The notes beneath the pieces are model-generated. The model was not told the DNA's origin. It did not search any database and saw only the letters and a program-made list of their open reading frames with translations. 64,000 nucleotides of DNA from Opisthorchis felineus (taxonomy: Eukaryota; Platyhelminthes; Trematoda; Opisthorchiida; Opisthorchiidae): positions 86,325 to 150,324 of the forward strand of contig SJOL01004448.1 in assembly GCA_004794785.1 (NCBI GenBank), given 5' to 3'. Made by a program: the position numbers and the translations under genes. Positions 14,201-24,640 of the stretch are shown here, piece after piece. Each line of letters starts with the position of its first letter. The stretch's first letter is position 1.

Positions 14201-17160
14201 ATCTTATGTTCCCTATAGGGGCAGAGACAAAGAAGCACTAACGCTGCATAAAATTCGGCTAAACGGATGTGCCCTTCTGATAGAGGGCTATTATTTATTT
14301 CATTTCGAGTGCCCTATCAGCCTTTATAACAGACGTCAGTGTCTTTCAACATTTACTGGATGCAACATTCAACTGAAACAGTGGAATTCTAGCGCTGTCG
14401 TTTAAATAGTCACCAATGTAGTCTTTACAAACTTATATATTGGACCTTATACTCCAGGCGCTGAAGTGTCTGACTTCGAAGTTTCCATTTTCCCGCTTTT
14501 ATGCTTCATTTGCGTTGAACTTTTTGTGTACTTGCTGGCGGCTTGAACAGAATTGATCATGTTTACCTTACCAAATACTGTGCACTTCCTCACAAGGCTG
14601 AAGGCCCAACCGAAAAGTATTTATAATTACTGTCAATATCTGTTCTGCTCACAGTTGTATCCCCACTTGCCTCGTTTGAGTGACTCAACTTTTGCTTCGA
14701 ATTGTGTTGTCCCGTTGGGGCCAGGTAAAATTGTTGCCAAAAACAAGGACACAGCGTTTTGGTCAGTCGATGGTGTCTTCGTTCTTCTGCAGTTTTTTTC
14801 AACGAATGAACGTTACCATGTTGGATATCCATGTATCCACAGTATGGCTTCACAGTAGATGCCATTATGCACCTAGTTCACTCGGTCAGTTCATCACTGG
14901 ATACAAAGACGAATGCCGTACGCCTATTATTTGCTGACAACGCAGGTACTTTTATTAGCGTTCACGGCGGACGCAGAAGTTGAACAGAGCCTGACCAAGC
15001 TACTTAAATTAGGATCAACAAACTATACACTATTCCTAATTTTGCGTGACTGCTCCTGTTCTACTCGTATATTACGTGCTGAATAGGCTCGCCTATCCCC
15101 AGGTTCCTCTTTCGGTATAAAACAGCGAGGGTCAAATAGAGCGACTTCGTGCGTAAGGCACACCTGCGGCTACTGTACTAAATGAAGTCGCTAGCTGGTC
15201 GGGATGGCGCTCTCTCGTCCTCCATGTTCCACTTGAATTTACGGTACCTTATTCAGTGGCTATGGGTTCCTCGTTGTCTTCAGCATTCCTCTCCACAGAA
15301 CGTCTATTGTAAAATATTCGGGTGTAAGTAATCTCAGTCACTTCCTCAATTTTAAGTAAATGACGTCTAGTAGGTTTATGCTATGAGACCAAGAAACATT
15401 TCCTTTTCCCTCAGTCTTTTTCATGTACTTGTTCATGCGTGAATTCTTCTCCGTTGAATTTAGTGTACTTCTTCCCTGTTACCAAGAGTCTTTGAAGTAA
15501 ATTACTGTTCTATTGTCAGGTCGCTAGAACACATTTTAGGAGCAACCGAACCCCTAGATTATCTTGATTTAATTCGTATTAATCAACCCCTCTAATATTT
15601 ATTCCAATTTTACCGGAAGAATTCTTTCCGTGCTGCTCGCCAACTTTACCTATCATTCACCAAATTGACGTTAATCTCGTCGCTTCTTTTCTAGTAAAAA
15701 GCGTTCAATCATCATAAATTTAGTATGCCTCTGATCTCCTGCAGGCTTTACTGCGATTAATCTCACCGCCCTGCATAGCAGGCATACTGCTTACCTTCAT
15801 GTGTAAAACGTTCACTGATCGATATTTCAGCGTATACCGACTTAAAATTTGCATTTAATACCGTGGTAAAGTTCTATACAGAATATTCACCTTAAAGTTA
15901 ACTTCCCTGCTTTAACCTGATTCGAGATTCAAACAACAACTTGGTCTAGCACCCTCCAAGGATCATCTAGAAAGTTACTCAATAGCAGTTAGCGAAAAAG
16001 ACGTTTTTCAGCCAAGTCTTTGTTAGCTGTACCTGAGTGGATGTAATCAGCAACATAATGTCGTTGACAGTGTAAGACCAATGGATCATGCGATAAAATT
16101 ACAAACACTACTCTAGTCACCGTAACCACCCAACCATGAGGCGTGACTTTTCGTTATCCTTCAGCAGCAGAAAACTGAGATAGTAAAATGAACCCTCCGG
16201 TCTTCTCAAATTTTTCTGAACGGAGATCCATTCGGCAAGGATACTGGCATACCGCAGTACACTGTTTAATTTAGCCTTAATCTGCCCGTCAGCTATTCGC
16301 CCTCAGTTAGCCATTTCAATGAATGTCAACACCCAACTATTTAATGACAAAATAAATGAACCTATCGATCGTGAGCAAAACTGTAGACCAACACACCGGG
16401 AAAAACTGTCACTTGGCTGAACATGTAGACAATGGATAATCTAAAGCTTCATCAGTGGAAAAGTTTGATATCGTACAGCCCACCAGGAGGGCTTTTAAGG
16501 GATGCTGGGAAGCCTTGAATACTACGAGATACCTGCATAAAGTACTTGTGACTGTTTCGTCGACCTTTTGCCATGTGGGTTAAGTTTAGCTGTTTATGAG
16601 ACTCGGGGACTGATTTTTATAATATTCTCGGACGAGATAAGATCGGAATACAACGCTGTGCAGACGTGCATTCTTTGGTTAGAATGACCATGTTGAAACG
16701 CTTCCTGAAATGGTATTACGAACCATAATTACATGAAAAATACTGCGCAATAGATTTGGATATAGGTTCACCATTGATGGAAAAAAACATCCAGTGTCTC
16801 TTGATTACAGCATAATGAACATTTCATAGGACTCCTTAAATGTGGGAAAATTTTGTAAATCACGCAAGATGCATTAAAAGGTTGCATATGTGCAAGTAAA
16901 ACTTCCAACACTGTATATATATACCTACCATTTGCTGCACTCTTCATCATTGGATGTCGATCAGAAAAACTGTGAGCAGCCCCATCATAGCGAGTACCAG
17001 GCCTGCCTGTTTCTTCGGTGCATTTCCTGAAACGCGGTAATGGACAAAATGTGAGCGGATGGATGGAGATCTGGTAAACGTAATGGTGCTTTGAAACAAA
17101 CAAAGATATTTTTGGCGGTCACATCTTTTGAAGATCTACTAGGTAACCCATCATTTCAGA
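11230..17160. other. Unannotated A+T-rich DNA
   Basis: No convincing coding region, RNA gene or intact mobile element is seen. Several frames of 60-100 codons overlap on both strands around 13.4-13.8 and 14.5-14.9 kb, but none shows a known domain. 15.0-16.7 kb has almost no open frames. Short motifs at 11601-11620 and 15122-15150 are shared with each other and with 36.4 kb (see findings). Confidence 0.55.
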
Positions 17161-17345
17161 GGCAAACTGGTGGTAAGCTGGTAGAACTCATTAGGACCAC
17201 CCCAAGCAGAAATAAAAGTCGTGAGGTCACGAGTTCAAGACTCCCTGAAGTTTTATGATACGCACTGCTGGTGATTCTCGGTAAAGATTAAACATCTGTA
17301 CAGTGCTTTCGGTCCTTCAGTGTAGACTTGCCTGAATTATAAAAA
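17161..17345 (+). mobile_element. tRNA-like SINE relic with a decayed hammerhead core (copy A)
   Basis: A pol III A-box-like TGGTAAGCTGGTAG lies at 17171-17184, and a B-box-like AGTTCAAGACTCC at 17232-17244. The spacing of about 60 nt is right for a tRNA-derived promoter. About 25 nt further on, a segment aligns with the conserved order of a hammerhead ribozyme: CTGGTGA (17268-17274; consensus CTGATGA), a short stem II (TCT/AGA), then TAAAC (17289-17293; consensus GAAAC). It ends with CAGTGC and an A-rich tail after 17339. The same tail order recurs in copy B 330 bp downstream. SINEs with a pol III promoter plus hammerhead are known from schistosomes (SM-alpha family). Core substitutions make this copy non-catalytic. 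Confidence 0.45.
17268..17293 (+). ncRNA. Degenerate hammerhead ribozyme core, copy A
   Basis: Conserved box 1 reads CTGGTGA instead of CTGATGA, and box 2 reads TAAAC instead of GAAAC. A three-base-pair stem II can still form between 17276-17278 and 17285-17287. The box order and spacing fit a hammerhead, but two invariant positions are lost, so self-cleavage is not expected. Confidence 0.35.
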
Positions 17346-17574
17346 GAAATCTCCAATGAATCTCACTAAATCTCCTCGAAATAGCCTCGACCCCCTCTCA
17401 CAGGAAGAGTAATTTCACAAGATGAGTTAAACTTCCTTCTCAGAAGTCATCAACCGAAAAACCACTCAACACGTGACAACGCGATGCAATGTCCGTGATT
17501 GAAGGATGAGTGGCGGAATATCCTCTCTAAGTGTGACTGACACTGTTGGTTGGCCGCATGTGCTCAAACTAGCG

Positions 17575-17675
17575 TCCTGGTTGTCAGGGGCCCGAATTCC
17601 CTTGGAGCTTCGTGAGATGCGCAATGCTGATTGCCCACAATAAGGACCGTAAAGTGCTTGCTTGCAGGACGGAGC
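17575..17675 (+). mobile_element. SINE relic related to copy A (copy B), 3' part
   Basis: A B-box-like GCCCGAATTCC (17590-17600) is followed by CTTCGTGAGATGCGCAATG. This parallels the corresponding stretch of copy A (TTTTATGATACGCACTG). The next segment, CTGATTG at 17627-17633 with CCC...GG arms and GTAAAG, aligns with a hammerhead, and AGTGCTTGC follows as in copy A. Copies A and B have the same orientation and lie within 450 bp, so they may descend from tandem or nested insertions. The upstream A box is not convincing here. Confidence 0.4.
17627..17655 (+). ncRNA. Degenerate hammerhead ribozyme core, copy B
   Basis: CTGAT is intact, but the following GAG is altered to TGC. Stem II keeps CC/GG pairing around an A-rich loop (ACAATAA), and the GGAC of its 3' strand is kept. 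The GAAAC box has become CGTAAA. Catalysis is not expected. Confidence 0.35.
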
Positions 17676-17909
17676 CGAAGGTAAGAATCTTGGCTTTGAT
17701 AGCAGGATATCTGAAGTCGAAGCAAAAGTTGAGTCGTCCTTTTGATTGGATGTTCAGTTACTCTTAAATGATATCCTTGAAGTTGGAACAGCTAACTGTG
17801 TTTGCATCTACTTGATGGAAACGAACAGTGAAAACGATTTTCACATTCACAAGTTGAAAAGTCGCTTTGTACTTGGCAGGTTTGACGTCCAGTTCTTTTT
17901 AACTGCATT

Positions 17910-17915
17910 TTTATT
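17910..17915 (-). other. Poly(A) signal AATAAA (minus strand)
   Basis: TTTATT on the plus strand reads AATAAA on the minus strand. It lies 37 nt after the stop codon of the candidate gene whose last exon is 17953-18095. The position fits a short 3' UTR and supports the terminal-exon call. Confidence 0.45.
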
Positions 17916-17952
17916 GGTAAAAACGATGATGCCACTGAGGTATAGTCGCTTA

Positions 17953-18095
17953 TCACATTATTAGCCGAATTGTTCTTAGATTTGCTGGAACGACAGATGC
18001 AGAATTTCCTCCGTAGCTAAGAGCACTACTACCTATAGGTGGATGATACCTTTGTGTATCTGGTGGCGATACTAGTTTCAGCAGAGCACATCCTC
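17953..18095 (-). CDS. Candidate terminal exon of an unknown host gene
   Basis: On the minus strand an acceptor (ATATATCTAACAG) precedes an open frame that begins in phase 1 and ends with TGA at 17953-17955. The product is rich in Pro, Ser, Gly and Leu (for example LLKLVSPPDTQRYHPP). Its start phase matches the phase-1 donor of the exon at 19010-19244: one G from that exon plus GA here make a Gly codon. A poly(A) signal follows at 17910-17915. The predicted intron is 914 nt. I do not recognise the protein. The call rests on phase agreement, the poly(A) signal and composition. Confidence 0.4.
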
Positions 18096-18788
18096 CTGTT
18101 AGATATATGATGGGTGCAACCAGGTGGTAGTCTTGGTTGTCTACAATTCTGGCTACCAGATGGCGCGATTCAATAGAAAATATGACAAAAACAAGCCTGG
18201 AACATTTCATATAACGTGTTCCACGGTTTTGTAGTGTTAAAAATAAACTAGAACTCAGCTGAATATCTGGCAACAGGAGTTAATGAGTTTTGCTAAACTG
18301 GAATACTACAAAACGAACCTAACATGGCGAAATGTGTGCTAAGGAAGAACGGTTACTCAGAATGATTTAGAGATGAAAGTTTCCCTATTCTCAAAGCGGA
18401 AAGGATAGGATCTACTTAAGGGAGATTCAAGAACACAGTTATTCATAGGAGTAATCACTGTCGTTATTATCATATTCACCGCGACTTCCTCCCCTCATTA
18501 CTCCGCTGCTTTACCGACTAATCGGTTATTGCCATAATTAACAAGGATAAACTGCCAATGATGAACACACCGATGATTATTTGCTCATTGGGATGCGTTT
18601 GTAACACATGTTAACTCGGTCGTCCGACAAGAATGCTTTCCAGTCGCAAGTGGGAGGAATGCTGGCACCATTTACATCAATGCCAAGTATTCAGCAATGA
18701 CGCCATTCTAGCTCACTTCGTGTATACAGGTGACAAGGTGCATACTAGAACTTTCAGTGAGGTCTACAGTTTTGCATCACAGGCTCAC

Positions 18789-18809
18789 CTTTACGCAAAC
18801 TGGCGATAT
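18789..18809 (-). CDS. Possible 21-nt microexon of the same gene
   Basis: Inside the predicted 914-nt intron the minus strand reads TATGCAATTACCTTAG, then 21 nt, then a donor GTGAGC. The 21 nt are phase 1-1. They would insert seven residues (D-I-A-S-L-R-K) without changing the frame of the next exon. Trematodes are known to use microexons, so inclusion is possible, but a 21-nt match between two splice motifs can arise by chance. Confidence 0.2.
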
Positions 18810-19009
18810 CTAAGGTAATTGCATATAGGTACATCCTCAATAATTCGTGAACATGTGGGCCTGGATTTGGAGCCTCTGTTGAGGTGTAAAATAGCTGGCA
18901 TTTCCCCCAGCATATTACGAATGAGTTCCACTGATACCGATTAAATATTGTTTCGCTGAACTGTGATAGGTGTTAAAGACAAAGAGCCACATAGGTTATT
19001 TAAACTCAC

Positions 19010-19244
19010 CTCGCACGCTAACCGGAGCTTGAAACTGTGTATTTTGCTGTGGATCAATGTAAGCATCAACAGCAGCACGTATTTGTTCAAAGAACGACGC
19101 ACTTCCGGGGGAAATACCGACCACTCGTAATGCGTCTTTTTCAAATTCCAGGTTGGCCACGGCATAAACAGAACCTTCGTAGAGGTATAACAGCTTGCAC
19201 GCAGGTATTACACTGGGCAAAAATGTGGCAAGGGCATTCAGTAA
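19010..19244 (-). CDS. Candidate internal exon of an unknown host gene
   Basis: This is the best exon candidate in the window. On the minus strand the acceptor is TTATTTTTCTTTCAG with a strong pyrimidine tract, and the donor is GCGAG followed by GTGAGT. The 235 nt between them encode 78 residues starting LLNALATFLPSVIPACKLLY, in phase 0, and end in phase 1. The product is rich in Ala, Val, Glu, Asp, Gly and Gln and poor in Cys, His and Trp, unlike chance frames here. The exon is also richer in G+C than its flanks. No domain is recognised. An exon at 19824-19901 ends in phase 0, and the terminal exon at 17953-18095 begins in the matching phase. Unsplit continuation to 19301 is possible but would run through the acceptor. 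Confidence 0.5.
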
Positions 19245-19823
19245 CTGAAAGAAAAATAACACATGACGTTTACTTGACAGTTCAGTTTCTACTTTAGCCA
19301 AATATCATGCATTGAGTCCTACTGAGCAAGTAGATTGTGCCCCTGGATAGAATGATCTGATGCAACTGCCCATAAGTGACTTCCTCTTAACCTGAGATGT
19401 GTCCAGTAAAATCGTAGAACTTAAATCTGCGGAAAATCTGCGGCAACGAAAATTAGTTCCACAATCGACGATAGGTCTTGCAGTTCAGGGACCTTGCCAC
19501 AGACACTGCGGTTGGGCTTCTAGAACCACAGGTTTGTAGTTGTTTTTTGGATGCAACTGACCAAGATTTATTCAACTCTCATTACCAGTGAAAAAAAAAA
19601 TAATTCACCCAAACCAATGGTACGCCAGGTGAGGAAAGTGGCATTACTACAAGTCACGTAAAGTTCGAAGAATAAAGAATCCAACATTCTAAAAGATGGG
19701 AGGTTTTAGTCTAATCAAAATCGAAGACCTCAGTGAGTTCAGTAAGTCTGAAATGAAAAGCTACCGAGTGCATTTGACGCCTAGGATTACAGCTATTTCA
19801 CTATCCTGTCTTAAATTACTTAC

Positions 19824-19901
19824 CCACGCAGTCACGTAATGTGGGAATTTATTTTCGTCTCCCACTGAATGCATATTGAGCACGGAGTGGGCACATTTCA
19901 G
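19824..19901 (-). CDS. Candidate upstream exon of the same unknown gene
   Basis: The minus strand reads ACTGATTGTAG, then 78 nt encoding 26 residues (start LKCAHSVLNMHS, end FPHYVTAW), then the donor GTAAGT. The exon is phase 0-0, so it joins the phase-0 start of the exon at 19010-19244 across a 579-nt intron. The acceptor is the last AG compatible with the frame, because the frame has a stop (TAG) exactly there. A shorter start after ATGCATTCAG is an alternative. I could not extend the gene upstream with confidence: a donor near 20250 has an incompatible phase. Confidence 0.35.
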
Positions 19902-22900
19902 CTACAATCAGTCATTATAGCCTTTGGGCATATGCTAGGTTCACCTCTGAAAGAATTTTGTGCATTGCTTGTTTAAAGGAAAACAATCAATGAGCAGAAT
20001 GGCGAGCTGCCTTCCCAAGTTTCCTATTATTCAATAGAAAACCCAAGGCTGAACGAGTTTGGGTGGTTTCTGTATGAAGCACTAGATGCTGAACTAACGC
20101 TTTTTGATGATATTTCTGTACACCAACCCCCACAAGTTAACTACATTTGAAGGATTTGTTCTGTCTTAAAAAATCCGATGGCAAAACATCTGCGCCAAAC
20201 GTCTTTACACTGTTTACGTATCTAGTCAACTAACTGGCATACACACCTGCCACGTTTGTTCGGAGCATCAAAAGCACGATTTTTTTGTAGGTCACGCACC
20301 AAACAAAATAAGCTTCATACAGGAATGATCATTGTATGAAAATCGTTTTTTCCAGAGCCCTTCAATCTTTGAATATAACATTCTGGGGAGGAGAGCCGTA
20401 TCACCGTGTGCTACACATTCTGAGAGCCGATAAAATAATAAATGCCCATTATATACTGTCCCTTGTAGTGTTTTCTAAAACCCCTACACAAATACACTTC
20501 AATTTGTTTGCAGAATGTTATTCTACTCTAAAGTTTGAAAAGTTGGATCAAAGAAGACCAGACGGGCCCTTTCCGTGCATTCAGAAACACTAGTGTGTGT
20601 CTGGATATTCGGCTTCTTGCAGTGGTTGTGTTCCGTCTGGTCTAGCCAACCAGGTAAAAGTGTCATATATTTGATTTTATCGCCTGCATACTGACTTAAG
20701 CTCGAATATCGAATGCTCCACCTTGCACGGTTCAACTTAGGTAGCTCTTTCCATGAAAGAGCTTACTGTATTTTGCTCTATAAGGTGGACTCAATATTCT
20801 CGCCGAACAGACAGTGTCTGTCGAAATTAAGATATAATGCCAGTATATTCCTGCATTTGACCTACTGATCCACAGACAGCGTTTTGCACGTCAGAGAAGT
20901 CTGCTGATGTTGTAACACCATAAGTTGACATCCAGGCTAGCGGCGCCCCATTTTTGTATAGTATCCCTTCAACCCGAACATCTGCAGTAGATTGAAATAG
21001 AAATTAGGAAAGGTTTGTTAGACTGCGATAAAAGTTACTATAGAACAGGCATGGATTTAAAAATTCCTGGGTTTGGACCCGGGTAAACAAAAACCAAGTG
21101 AAATAAACATTGAAAACACAACTTTTGGGGTAAAAGTGTCAAGCTTATAGACATTCTACTAAGCTAATCATTTGGTGGTGTGCTATTACAGATAAATATA
21201 AGGATAAGCAGTAGAACAGATGCCGGGAGAAAAATGACCCTGCGATTTTCCAATTATCAGGTGGGCGCTGCACGCGACGGCCATCGTGCACAATTTGCAA
21301 ACAAAATTATTACACTGAATGGATTGACGCCGTGTTTCATATCAACAACCGGGACTGTCAGTGCTACTAAAAAGCACCTTGTATGATTCTACAAATGACC
21401 GGAGGTTGATTACATTCAAAGTTCCATTACCCTTAGGAGACGCAAATCGAATGAAACGGATGGTCGCGAGCTGAGTTGAACCGATGACACTAACAGACTG
21501 TCAGAAATTCTGCTGAAACCAACGAGGATGAAGGGTGAAAACATCCGGATGTTTCTGCTCATTTTTTTCAGATATCCTAACTGAACCATCACCAGTTCAA
21601 CGCAGTATCTACCAGCACGCACACCAAAATATTTAGTCCGTTGCGTTTATACTAAACTAGCATAAACCAAACTTTGGTTCTTCCATTGGCCCATCTAATG
21701 ACCTGTTCATTTGGCAAAACTATTTTCCCGGATTCATAGCAAGATATACTGGAAATCAAATGGCTAGTTTAACAAGTTTAACCGTTTCAAATCCATTGAT
21801 AACACATCAGCGGAAAACTGAATGGAATTCGAAAATTAGTGAAACTACAGAAACAACTCTATCTGACCAGATTTTACGTGGGCTTTGATTCGCGAGAGAC
21901 AACTCGAATGTGTTGTGTGTTCGCGTATTCGGTGGTAAATATTGGCCCTCCCCCTGGATGTGGGGTTGAATATTTAGGTTGTAGACTTGAGCTAGTCCCG
22001 TATGGTGAGACACTCTATCATAGAGATATGGAAAATTGAGACTGCCGGACCTGTGGACAGAGGAAATGTTTCGTGGTTGTCTACGCATTCAGTGTGAAGT
22101 CGTTGTTCGTACACATCGAGATTTTATCGGAAGAGTTATGTGCGGGAAAGGTGATCCAACGGTCCGTGACCGCTGCATGAAGCGCACCCGCTGAGTCTCA
22201 GTCCAGCTTGCCTAACCCACTGCAGTTCTCCGGGGCACTGCAAGAATGCTGTTTACTTTTAGTCAAGCAAAAATTGGGTTTCATGCGCTTTTTAATAGAG
22301 AGTTCGTTCCTTATGTGTAACTAGTTTATGCTGAATCATCCTTTGTTTTGAGAATCGTCAGCATCCCACATATAATCAAACTCAGGGAGTTTCAATCTTG
22401 CGAACTTTGGCTGGTAATTGACGACTAAACGGTTGTATCAGGAGCAACTATTCAGCCCTGTGATTGCCTCACATGCCTGATAAGGGTACTGTCGCATTAA
22501 GTGCATTTTATCTCCCAAACAAAATTGTTGCTCTAGTTTTTGGTTTGTTTGGTCTGTTGTTTAACTGAAAAAATATGTGAAGTTCATGGCTGGGCAGAAC
22601 ACGACGGACAATCTCCGACGGACCCTGCAATCACGAAATTCTTTGCGCGTACTCCCCTAGCTCCTGAGCTACTAATACATTTAGATGTGGTAGGTTCGGC
22701 ATGAGCTCAATAAGCTATGAATGACACCCACTGTCTTCTGGAGGTATTTCAGTAGCACCGGCTTCGAGCTCTTTGAATAATGGATGGCTAAACGTTTGCT
22801 GGGCTCAGTGGACCTGCTTGTGGTTCACCCTTCTGTTCGTGCTCAACAAACAGACAGCCTGAGTTAGCTTACAATAGACTGAGTTTGCAATTTGTTACTC

Positions 22901-24130
22901 CAAGAAACATGACCGTAGCGGAAGGATGCTTGAATAGGACTGAATTACAATTGGGTCGAAAATTATTCTACGAAATGTTGCATCCATGATAATGAACTCA
23001 TCATCGGCTTGTGTAGACCATGACTTGTGTGGATTAGCAACGTTTCACAGTAGTTGCGATTGAACATTGGCCAAAAATATTTGGGCTTCCTTCTATAAAA
23101 ACGGAGGGTCACGGTAAACCTATCGAGTACATGACGAGGCAAGCTTTTGGAAAGGAAGTGGGTTGGCCGTGGACGTAAGTCTAGATTCTTAAAGATCTCG
23201 TACTCAGATGGGAGTGTCTGATGACCAAGGGTGTACTATTTTTTTCAGGAAAGTTTTCTTATGGTTTAGAATATCAGTAATACGTAAGCAGTTGCGCAGG
23301 GTATGTTATCAAGGCAGACGAAAGCTACTTCATATGTATTAATCAGTTGTTTAAGTGGTTGAAGAAAATCACACGTATCAGCAACTCTGCCTACCAAATA
23401 TCTGTGAAATCATTTTGGAATTTCTGCAAGATGTTAGGCGATTTTGAATATGGGGTATCCTGTACCATTCACAATCAGAACTGCCATGAGTTCTCATTTA
23501 TGCATTTTTTTGCCAGTCCGTGTGCTCATGCTGGGTTGTTTGCTAATGTCCTAATATCCGGAAACTGTCTGAAGTCAAGGATGTTTGCATAGTTTGTGGT
23601 TCCTACGACCGCGCATGGATATAAATCCGTACGCGATGCTTTTTCAGGCGGGTTGTTCATCAGTTGTGATGGCAATATCCGACCAAACTCACCTAACCAT
23701 CTTAACTATTCCCCTGATAGTCGTTAGTTTGCTGACGTCTCTCCTAGTTATCTCTATCTCTCTACTTATACTGTAGTTGGTATCAAAGTGGCAATAGGAA
23801 AACCTAGCAGCAGCTACCAGCTGACACCTCAAAGTCCACCAGGGTACTAAAAAGACTGCTTATGGGAAAAGATATTAAAGATGATTAATTTTATTGGCTG
23901 CATGTAATTGAGTGGTGCGTGCCCTGCGGATGATAAGCTAATTCAATTGTTGTATCACATTAAGGAATTGAAATATTGCATCCCCAGGACTAACATTTTT
24001 TTCTGATTTTTGAATTTGTAATAGCCTACGAGTACTGGACGTTTTCCGTTATCCAAAAGAATACATGTTTTACAAATTTGACAGGTGGCATACAAAGCTA
24101 TCAATGGATCTCTTACTTCTTTCGGATGGT
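19902..24130. other. Unannotated DNA, possible upstream introns of the 18-20 kb gene
   Basis: No domain or element is recognised. If the minus-strand gene at 17.9-19.9 kb is real, its 5' exons should lie here or beyond, but no phase-consistent chain could be built by eye. An imperfect hairpin lies at 20741-20766. Confidence 0.45.
20741..20766. other. Imperfect 26-nt hairpin
   Basis: GTAGCTCTTTC at 20741-20751 pairs with GAAAGAGCTTAC at 20755-20766 through 11 base pairs with one bulged base, around a 3-nt CAT loop. It is isolated and no element was recognised around it. Confidence 0.45.
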
Positions 24131-24640
24131 CGCTTCTGGTGTAAGCGGTGCCAACTGATGAAAAGGGATACGACAAGGGAAACTCATCCCATGAACCCCA
24201 TCCCCGTATCTGAGATAGGGGAGTTATTTTCCGTTGACGTCATGGGCCTCTTTCCGGTGGCAACCAGCGTAAGTCAGTATACTGTGATAATGACAGAACG
24301 CCTGTCACGGTGAGTTGATGCGGCAGCCGTGCCAAATCAACAGGCGACGATGATCATTGGAGTGAGAATGCATCACATCGTGGCCAACCACGGGGTGCCA
24401 AAGGTGATCCCAAAGGATCAGGGACCTTGCTTTGAGAGCGAAGAGTTTGGGAGTTGCTTGCGGAGGCTGGGCATCAGGCGGCTAAAGACGGCACCCTACC
24501 ACCCGCAAACAAATGGCCTACCCGAACACAGTAACCGAACGATCAAGGAGTAGCTGGCAGCCAACGGAGGTGACTGGGAATTGAACCTGCCGATATTGTT
24601 GCCAGCACTGGTACCCCAACAAAAACTTCAGGCACCATAC
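24131..24640 (+). pseudogene. Ty3/gypsy integrase fragment, two in-frame stops
   Basis: One reading frame covers the end of the zinc-binding domain (CKRC, the last Cys pair of an HHCC finger) and the catalytic core. The catalytic triad is present: Asp at 24236-24238 in SVDVMG, Asp at 24416-24418 in PKDQGPCF, and Glu at 24524-24526 in NGLPEHSN. The last two are separated by 35 residues, the DD35E spacing of retroviral-type integrases. HPQTNG before the Glu is diagnostic of gypsy-type integrases. The frame is broken by TGA at 24311-24313 and TAG at 24551-24553; both sit where a Trp is usual and are single-base changes from TGG. Homology fades by about 24640. No reverse transcriptase, LTR or chromodomain was found next to it, so it is an isolated fragment. 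Confidence 0.88.
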
